From Xestospongia bergquistia (Eukaryota; Porifera; Demospongiae; Haplosclerida; Petrosiidae): a stretch of DNA of 64,000 nt. Numbering within the stretch: position 1 is the first letter of the stretch; every line of letters begins with the position of its first letter. The notes under the pieces are model-generated. The model saw nothing but the letters and a program-made list of their open reading frames with translations. It did no database searches and was not told the origin of the DNA. The stretch spans positions 3,953,001-4,017,000 of the forward strand of contig OZ014411.1 in assembly GCA_963965975.1 (NCBI GenBank), read 5' to 3'. Position numbers and translations under genes: made by a program. Shown here piece by piece: positions 57,173 to 64,000 of the stretch.

Positions 57173-60123
57173 TTAAGTTAAAATTTTTAAGTCACCTTGC
57201 AAAAGGTCTTCTATTAAGTTGAAATGAAAAATTTCACTGCTATCTTCGTATTCAATATGGTGCAATTCACCATCATAGTCCGATACAAAACCACTAAACC
57301 ACTGTTCCTCTTCATCATCGACGATAAACTTATGCATGATGGTTTTACCAATAAGTGCATACGGATCACAATCAGTAGTTGAAGAGCATTGTCCTGAAAC
57401 AGGTGAGTCTCTAATTAGTCTTCGAACTTCCTCTATTAACACACTTAAAGGACGCTTACGTCCATTGCTAGTGAAGGTGATCTTAGTTTTTTGCATGAGA
57501 AGCTTCTTTCTAATTCTGACTTGCTCCTTGAGTAAATTCAAAACCTTTGACTCTCGTTTTGCTTTTGGTAAATCTTCACCTTCAATATTACTTAATGCTG
57601 TTTCATACTTAGTGAGTGAGCTGATCAAATGAAGTTTTGACAGTTGTTCTCTTTCATCTGCTTGTTTTTTTCTTAATGTGTCAATTTTTTTTCTTTTTGA
57701 GCATTCTACTTTGTCTCCTTTCAGAAATGAACTTTCGTGTTTTGTTGAAATCTTCTCTAACGTCTTTTCGTTTTTTCATAGCTAACTCAATAATTATTTT
57801 TCTTCTTTCCTCCAGTAAATCATTAAACCACTCCATTGTGTGATTTTTTTTAATTTCAAATAAATTACTTTTAGTGAGCTGCACTAAATTTGGTAACGCC
57901 ATGCAGAGGTAGTTGTTAAGACCCAATATTGATTCCGATAGATCATTGCTCAGTTCTAAATTCTTCAAAACATCTGCTGTCTTGTCATCAACATTCCAAT
58001 AGAGACCATCCGGTAAGAAATCCTTTGCATACTAAGTTTTTCCTTCATAGAAGATGCTCCAGCGACAACTTTTAATAAAATGAACCATCATCAGGTAAGC
58101 TTTGGAAGAGATGTTCTTGAAAACACTCAGAAGCAGAGCAAGTGTGCTTATGGGTTCTCTGATTAAACTTTGTATCATGATAGAGTCTACATTCTGAAGG
58201 AAAAACTTTGAAGTAGCAATTACGTACGATTTCAGGAGATTGTTCTAATTTTTCCAAAAAAATTTTTAGCTCTAAATAGTGTTCTCGCATACTGTATACA
58301 GTCTTTTTAAGTTCTCTGGACTTCGCTAATAAGACCAAGTCAGCGTACACATGATAGTATATTAAAGCATCAAGTTTCAGCAAATCTATAACACAGCTAT
58401 CAGTCAACTTACAAAATACATCTTTCTCCAATTTATTTCCATCGTTAGACTTGTTGGTAAACTCCAGAAATTCAATGGCAGCATTAGAAAGAAAGACAAT
58501 TTTAGTTGCATTGTGAGAAGTCACGAAGTACCTACTTCCAATTTGATGAGAGAGTGATATATTACGACAAGTTTGATAATAAGTTTGGTTATCATCCATT
58601 TGACTCGCACGGTAACTTAAAAAGTCCTGAAATTGAATATGGACTCCATATTCAGGACTTCCATGACTACTAAATAGTTTACAACATTCATAAACAAATG
58701 AATCAATAACTTCCTGCCATTCTATTTGTGCTGTAACAAATGCTTTACGAAGGTTAACTCCTAAATGCATTGCACAGAAACTACGTACAATATCCATACT
58801 TTCACTGCCTGCATAGGAAGTGCTTTTATGTCGTCATCTTTGCATTGTTGTATAAGATCATTCAAGCGTTTCTGCGTAGATGCTGAATCAGAAGTCGAGG
58901 CACAAATCATTGACCAATTCAACATCTTATTATTAGGAATACCTAACTTTTCAGCGAAACATCTAAGCTTCTTAAGTTGATGATCTAAATCTCCAATAAT
59001 TGAGTCAGCTGTGCCATCTGGAACTTCACTAATTGAAAGAACGACACCATTAAAAACAATAGCATTTAATTTATGTTGATTTTTTGTGGTACCATCACTG
59101 TTCAGATATAAATTATCAGCCTCCGATAGCAGTTCAACCTGATGAGCCATACAAACTGTCTTTAGCTCTTCCCTGCGCATGTAATTAGCACAAGTGCTAC
59201 CAGGTAACTGTAAAGTTTCCACGTCAATATCAGGAATAAAAGCCTTAACAACATCTTTTATTATGTTACGTATTTTTCCTGGGGGTATTTGTGAAGCCAG
59301 TAAAGAGTAATAAAGTGCTTGTACTGCAGGTAAGTACTTTTTTCCATCAAAGGTACACGGTGATTGGTCGGTCCTTGAAATGGGTATTTCTTCAGAGTCA
59401 CCATTACATAGAAAGTCTGCGTCCAATTTCTCAAAATCCAATATTGCCAGATTATACTGTTTTTGAAGCCTTTTTATTATTTTGTCCTTTTTCTCTTCAA
59501 TGGTCTTAATATCTTGTTGAAGATTATTTATAACTTCATCCTTTTTACTCACAGTCTTTTTAATGCTATTAATTCTCTTCTTAATGTTCGTATTTTAATA
59601 TGCTTACAGTTTTCACGTCTTTTTACATTTTGCGGTGCATATCGAGCACGTTGATCAATGAATGATGGTACAGCTTCACATATACCAGAAGTACACATCT
59701 CCTGAGTCTCCTCAGTTTGTGATTCGGGACTAAATCCAGGAATAGCTGAAGTGGCATGACACAATTGAAGCTTTCCTAAATGAGTGATAATTGTATCATT
59801 ACAATTTCAATACTATATGGCTTACTAAAGTTTCGAATTCGTGGCCTCCAGATCTTTTCTCGGTATAAAAGTAATGCATCCCCCTCGATTGAAATTTTCC
59901 CTTTTATAGACGGTATAGTTGGGGAAATGATTCTTTTTATGGTCTGAATGAATCGATCTTTTCTGCCAATGTACACACTAGGATATGTACTTTTCACTTC
60001 AGCAATCACTTTCAGTGAATCTCCATCATGAGCATGATAGGCATCAATGAGGAATCCATAAGGGATGCCGGCTCTGCTGGCCGCCATTTTTTTCAAAAAT
60101 CTGCTCAGATGACGAATCACCAA
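57173..60123 (-). pseudogene. Transposase-like gene of the TIR element, frame-disrupted
   Basis: ORFs in different frames line up in order: 60123-59776, 59764-59549, 59552-58761, 58797-58072, 57968-57681, 57628-57173. They match a large uncharacterised family abundant in cnidarian, sponge and echinoderm genomes: QALYYSLLASQIPPGKIRNI, STCANYMRREEL, LNSDGTTKNQHK, VPDGTADSIIGDL, STSDSASTQKRLNDLI, CAMHLGVNLRKAF, NNYLCMALPN. The C-terminus (DPYALIGKTIMHKFIVDDEE onward) looks like a small Tudor/chromo-type barrel ending LLQGDLKIL. Frame changes fall at A-runs near 59560 and 57685, around 58800-58845, and between 58072 and 57968. The first two look like 1-nt homopolymer slips. Short introns could explain some, but obvious splice pairs did not restore the frame. 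The first ORF starts inside the right TIR; its link to the rest is inferred. Catalytic residues not identified. Confidence 0.65.
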
Positions 60124-60548
60124 GATACTAGACGATTACTTCGTAGTAGTAAGGTGACTAATAGTACTTCCTTATGAGCGCAAAATACCCCCAATTAATT
60201 GAAGTTTTGTAGGAATAAAATTCTAAAATGAAATATTGAGCATCATAAAAATGCGCCAATATAGTTATTATCGCTTACCAATAACTCTCCTATGATTAAG
60301 TAAGAAGAGTATGAAGTTTTTTTTTTTCACGAGAACTGCCGGTAAAGTAGATTAGAATCGAGTTGAATAGTCGCCCTCGAGGTATACCGTAAATTCCAAT
60401 TATGAGTAAATTGATTAAATTATTATTATTAATTTTTTTCACAACCAAACGAAGAACTGCAGAAATTTTACTGGATCTGTAACTAGTCATAGGTGGACTA
60501 CAACTGTAAGGAGTAAACAGAACATATAAAGAAAGTTAGTGATAACCC
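60107..60548 (-). repeat. Right terminal inverted repeat
   Basis: Inverted partner of 55188-55635. Keeps CpG-containing forms (ACGAAGTAATCG, GATTCGTCATC in minus orientation) where the left arm has TpG or CpA. Confidence 0.92.
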
Positions 60549-61653
60549 TACTAATATATAATATGTATATATGTATATTTATGTATTATAACAATATAAC
60601 TGACTTTCTTTTCTCCAACATGTAGTTATCAATGGCACATAAATACATTAAGCTGAAAGAATATAACACTTTTTACAGCGTTATATGAATGTTTAGATAT
60701 GTCAGTAACAGTCTGTCTGTCAGGTCAAGTTATAATTCTAATATTGGGAAGATTATTGTTGATTGTGTCTCAGTATATCACTGAAAAAAGTAATTAGTAC
60801 TAATATATGATAATATAAGCTGCATGTAGAAAAATTCTTTTGATAATATTTTGATTACTACTTTACCTTTGGAATTGACTGTCTACCAAATGTTAGAACT
60901 AATTATGACTTTACTATTAGATATAATAGAAACATTTAATAGTTGTAAAAGAAAATTTTGGTAAACAGAAAATTCCAATACAATAGTAACAAAACAGTAT
61001 CAAAGAATTTTGTTACATAGAGTAAGCCACGAGTGATCGTACACAATCGATGATCGAACATGCTCGTGTGCATTCTGCTAACCTGAAGAGAACACTACTG
61101 CCACCAAAGTCTAAAGCAAAGGTCCCTCTACTACTGATATGGCTTTCATCCAATTTGAAGTTTGTATTATAATAATAATAAATTAAAAAGTAAAAATTTC
61201 GAACGCAGGTATGTTCGGTTAATTAGCATAAGTTTTCGATTCCCTCGGTTTTCTTCACACAGCAAGAGCATGAGATGGATTTATTGTAAGCCTAGACATG
61301 TTGTGTCCTTGTACTTTCTGTACAGTGAAATTCAAATGTTTCGAGCGAGTACAGTGCTGATAGCATAGCGCTACAAACGGAGAGGACACGCCCACAAAAT
61401 CAATCACCACGTGGCTGAGAAAAACGTGTTAGAAGGTGAGAGATAAACTTCGCTTTTGTGAAACAATAGAAAGAAAGTGAGTCTAGCGTTTTGTCTTGTG
61501 TCGGCACCTGTACAGCCGACCTAAACTGATAGCTAAAATTGTAGTCTGTGTTTTTCTGATGGATATTTGTCAGTATGATGATGTTATAATCATACAACCA
61601 AATCAAATGGGACAATAATAAAGTATAAGCATGGTTATGGTTGTGTAACCTTG
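60549..61653. other. Intergenic, no supported gene
   Basis: AT-rich. A minus-strand open stretch at about 61155-61020 (KLDESHISSRGTFALDFGGS) could be an exon, but nothing around it supports a gene. 61250-61500 is less AT-rich and might be promoter DNA for the downstream transposase gene. Confidence 0.35.
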
Positions 61654-61886
61654 TAGGCCCGTAGCAGGCTGGTCAGGCCATGGCCTGACCACTTTTGGGG
61701 GCAAAGTTGAACTTTGACGCTATTGCATGTAATACATTGCTAGCTAGTAACATGCAGTATAGCAGTGCATTCGTTACAATTTAAGCTACAATAATTATAT
61801 AAACCACACCCATTCAATGGACTACACCCCTTAATTTAGCTGCAACTAGTAGGCCGACCAGTCAAAATTTGCTTGCTATGGGCCTA
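61654..61886. mobile_element. 233-bp MITE with TAGGCCCRTAGCA termini
   Basis: The left end TAGGCCCGTAGCA (61654-61666) and right end TGCTATGGGCCTA (61874-61886) are inverted repeats with one mismatch. The outer TA may be the target duplication. Inside the left arm is a perfect 20-bp palindrome GGTCAGGCCATGGCCTGACC at 61671-61690, echoed by GGCCGACCAGTCA in the right arm. Non-coding. TA targeting fits a Tc1/mariner/pogo-type mover, as inference. Confidence 0.7.
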
Positions 61887-61992
61887 TGTATATGCAAGCC
61901 AAAACCCATCCCACCTTAAAATGAAATGCTATATTTTTTCTTGCCAGTTTCTTTGCTATGCTGTATTATAATTACTAAATGTCTGTGTAGGC

Positions 61993-63867
61993 ATGATTCT
62001 TAGTCTACGAAGCAGACCTCTAAGAGAGCGAGTGTACTGTCCTGGTCATAGCCTGAGTCAACTTCCTTCACACAATGTATGCAGCGGTAGACCACTGAAG
62101 TACAAGAACTATGATGAGGAAAAGCTGTTTTCTGCATATGAAGATGTAATATATAAAGGACTGTCCATTAGGAGAGCTGCCATGCAATATGGTGTTCCAA
62201 CAACCACTCTTATGGACAGGGTTTCAGGTCGTGTTCCCTTTGGGAAAAGAAGTGGTCCAGTAAAGTATCTTTCTGACGAGGAGGAAAATGAACTGATTCA
62301 TTTTGTAACCGAGTGTGCAGATGTTGGTTACAGTTACAGTAGGAGAGATGTGATTGCATTGGTTCAAGATGTCCTTACTCGTAAAGGTCTGACGGACGTT
62401 CATGTAAGTCATGGTTGGTGGGAAGGTTTTAAAAAACGACACCCTGAGCTTGTATTACGCAAACCTGAACCACTCTCTCAAGCTCGTGCTTACTGTGCTA
62501 AACCAGAAATCTTAGTAAGATACTTCCAAGAGTTAGAGTCAACTTTGCTTAACAATGATATTATGAATTGTCCATCATTAATATTTAATATGGATGAGAG
62601 TGGGTTTCCACTTGATCCTAAGTCCCCACAAATTGTATGTAAGCGAGGTCAGCAACACCCAAGTGCTATCTCTTCAGGCAACAAGTCACAGATTACAGTT
62701 CTAGCTTGCTGCAATGCAGCTGGTTATGCTATACCTCCACTTGTCATCTTTGATCGAAAAATTCTGAAAGCAGAGCTTACATTTGGAGAGGTGCCTGAAA
62801 CCATGTATGGTTTATCCAGTTCTGGGTGGATTGATAGTGAAATTTTTGACGCTTGGTTTCAGAATCATTTTTTAACCTATGCACCAGCTAGTCGACCACT
62901 TTTACTTGTACTAGATGGTCACTCATCACACTTTAATCCTGCCACCATCAGGAGGGCAGCTGAGGAGAAAGTTATATTGTTTTGCCTTCCTCCTAACACC
63001 ACTCACAAAACACAGCCACTAGACAAGGGGTGTTTTGGTCCTCTCAAGGCATACTGGAGGGAGGAATGCCACAATTACCTCACAGCGAATAGAGGAAAGG
63101 TTATTACCCGTTTTCAGTTTTCTGAGTTATTTGGGAGAGCCTGGAAGAATGGGATGATGATGAAGAACATCATTGGGGGATTTAAGACTACAGGAATATA
63201 TCCTTTCAACCCAGATGAATTAATGCCTGAAAAGCCATCATCTCCTTATAGCCCCTCTTCATTGTGTGAAAGAACTGGTTTAAAATATATTCCACTCTTT
63301 AGCCCAGCCATGTCAAGATATCGAAGAGCATATAGATCACAACCTGAATCTCCAGATTTACCTCCAACTCCTGAATTACCACCCTCAAATTCACCAATTT
63401 CTGACTCACCACCTCCTCATTTACTACCCATAGACTCACAGCTTTCTCATTTACCACCACCTCTTCCAATTAACTTCAGCAGAGAAGAATGTATTTGCTT
63501 TCAGAGAAGAAAGGATGAGGGTTATGACCTCCCTGGTGATAAGAGATACCAGTTATGGCTGAAGCAGCATATTCGTCACTCCACTCCATTAACAGAGGAG
63601 TTGTCATGTGAGTCTTCGATCCATCTTCCCCGTGCTTCAGCAATGTCAACTCTTTTGTCAGAAAAAACTCGAGAAATCAAGCTACCAAAGATGAATCAAA
63701 ACACATCAGCCCGGGTTTTAACTAGTGCTCAAAATTTGAGATTATTAGAAGAAAAGAAGAAGAAGAAGGAAGAGGATTTGAAAGCTAAAGAAAAAAGGAA
63801 GTTAGAAAGAGAAGAAAAGAAAAATCAAAAAGCTCTCTCTGGACAAAGTAAGAATCAACCTGTGTAA
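61993..63867 (+). CDS. Pogo/Tigger-type (DDE_1) transposase, intact
   Basis: 624-aa single ORF. Psq-type helix-turn-helix at about 41-80 (EKLFSAYEDVIYKGLSIRRA, QYGVPTTTL). CENP-B-type DNA-binding helix-turn-helix at about 93-165 (LSDEEENEL, SHGWWEGFKKRHPEL). DDE catalytic domain: FNMDESGF (D201), LVLDGHSSHFN (D308), TTHKTQPLDKGCFGPLKAYW (D344); the 35-residue spacing fits pogo-like DDD enzymes. A proline-rich linker follows at about 425-500, with a Lys/Glu-rich tail at 590-624. Sequence TGTCTGTGTAG just before the ATG could be a splice acceptor, so a 5' non-coding exon is possible. No inverted-repeat ends were found around it within the window. It could be a live element missing its right end here, or a domesticated gene. 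Confidence 0.9.
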   Translation: MILSLRSRPLRERVYCPGHSLSQLPSHNVCSGRPLKYKNYDEEKLFSAYEDVIYKGLSIRRAAMQYGVPTTTLMDRVSGRVPFGKRSGPVKYLSDEEENELIHFVTECADVGYSYSRRDVIALVQDVLTRKGLTDVHVSHGWWEGFKKRHPELVLRKPEPLSQARAYCAKPEILVRYFQELESTLLNNDIMNCPSLIFNMDESGFPLDPKSPQIVCKRGQQHPSAISSGNKSQITVLACCNAAGYAIPPLVIFDRKILKAELTFGEVPETMYGLSSSGWIDSEIFDAWFQNHFLTYAPASRPLLLVLDGHSSHFNPATIRRAAEEKVILFCLPPNTTHKTQPLDKGCFGPLKAYWREECHNYLTANRGKVITRFQFSELFGRAWKNGMMMKNIIGGFKTTGIYPFNPDELMPEKPSSPYSPSSLCERTGLKYIPLFSPAMSRYRRAYRSQPESPDLPPTPELPPSNSPISDSPPPHLLPIDSQLSHLPPPLPINFSREECICFQRRKDEGYDLPGDKRYQLWLKQHIRHSTPLTEELSCESSIHLPRASAMSTLLSEKTREIKLPKMNQNTSARVLTSAQNLRLLEEKKKKKEEDLKAKEKRKLEREEKKNQKALSGQSKNQPV

Positions 63868-64000
63868 ATACAGTTGGTACATGTAGGTCGTACTCTTCAC
63901 TCAGATAATGGTGGTTCTCTTTGTTTAGATAATGGTAGTACTGGACGTCTCTATAAAGTCACTAGTGGTAAGTTAGAAACTCATTCAACCTGTGTTAATA
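63868..64000 (+). other. Open tract after the transposase, unassigned
   Basis: After an AG at 63884-63885 a frame reads GRTLHSDNGGSLCLDNGSTG onward to the window edge without a stop, with a GTAAG-like donor at about 63969. It may be an exon of a neighbouring gene. Not recognised. Confidence 0.25.

Larger units (their letters stand above)
55188..60548. mobile_element. 5.36-kb TIR DNA transposon carrying a COP1-like WD40 gene
   Basis: The element begins GGGTTATCACTAA and ends TTAGTGATAACCC, with TA on both sides (55186-55187, 60549-60550). Terminal inverted repeats extend about 445 bp (55188-55635 and 60107-60548) with roughly 95% identity by eye. Inside are a convergent gene pair, a plus-strand WD40 ORF (55870-56844) and a minus-strand transposase-like gene (57173-60123), separated by a purine-rich minisatellite. 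Superfamily not determined. The TA duplication suggests a TA-targeting family, but two bases in TA-rich DNA are weak evidence. Confidence 0.85.

Overview
The window is metazoan nuclear DNA. It is AT-rich, with multi-exon genes whose introns are very short (about 45-70 nt), TA microsatellites and several transposable-element classes. The gene style, together with a membrane-protein family common in sponges and other early animals, suggests a demosponge such as Amphimedon. That assignment is inference, not proof.

Positions 268-54,465 form a segmentally duplicated array. Six gamma-glutamyltransferase (GGT) copies all lie on the minus strand (3' ends at 7279, 18273, 24233, 36727, 45108, 51044). 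Three UPF1-type RNA helicase copies lie on the plus strand (ending 5468, 16951, 34823), each tail-to-tail with a GGT. Two decayed copies, plus one truncated upstream stub, of a multipass membrane-protein gene lie behind GGT-1, -3 and -6. Three copies of a repeat block lie behind GGT-2, -4 and -5; the block holds a TA microsatellite, an imperfect inverted repeat and a fossil gag/protease-like retroelement. A 5'-truncated non-LTR retrotransposon (40,436-43,077) interrupts the second repeat block. I rebuilt exon structures by hand. Five GGT copies join into clean 590-codon frames from seven exons, while GGT-3 has one nonsense codon. UPF1-1 joins 22 exons in frame to its stop and is probably a live gene whose 5' exons lie left of the window. 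UPF1-2 and UPF1-3 are pseudogenes.

Two observations stand out in the array. UPF1-1 ends in extra exons encoding a coiled-coil-like stretch and a terminal hydrophobic helix, so it is predicted to be a tail-anchored membrane UPF1. All six GGTs have lost the aspartate that binds the substrate alpha-amino group, and they vary at the oxyanion-hole serine.

Positions 54,466-64,000 are different. Simple-sequence DNA is followed by a 5.36-kb DNA transposon (55,188-60,548) with terminal inverted repeats of about 445 bp and TA flanks. It carries a degraded transposase-like gene on the minus strand and, on the plus strand, an intact intronless 324-aa protein that closely resembles the WD40 propeller of the E3 ligase COP1. 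A 233-bp MITE follows (61,654-61,886), then an intact 624-aa pogo/Tigger-type transposase (61,993-63,867).

I saw no rRNA, tRNA or CRISPR features. Family assignments rest on remembered motifs; no database search was run.
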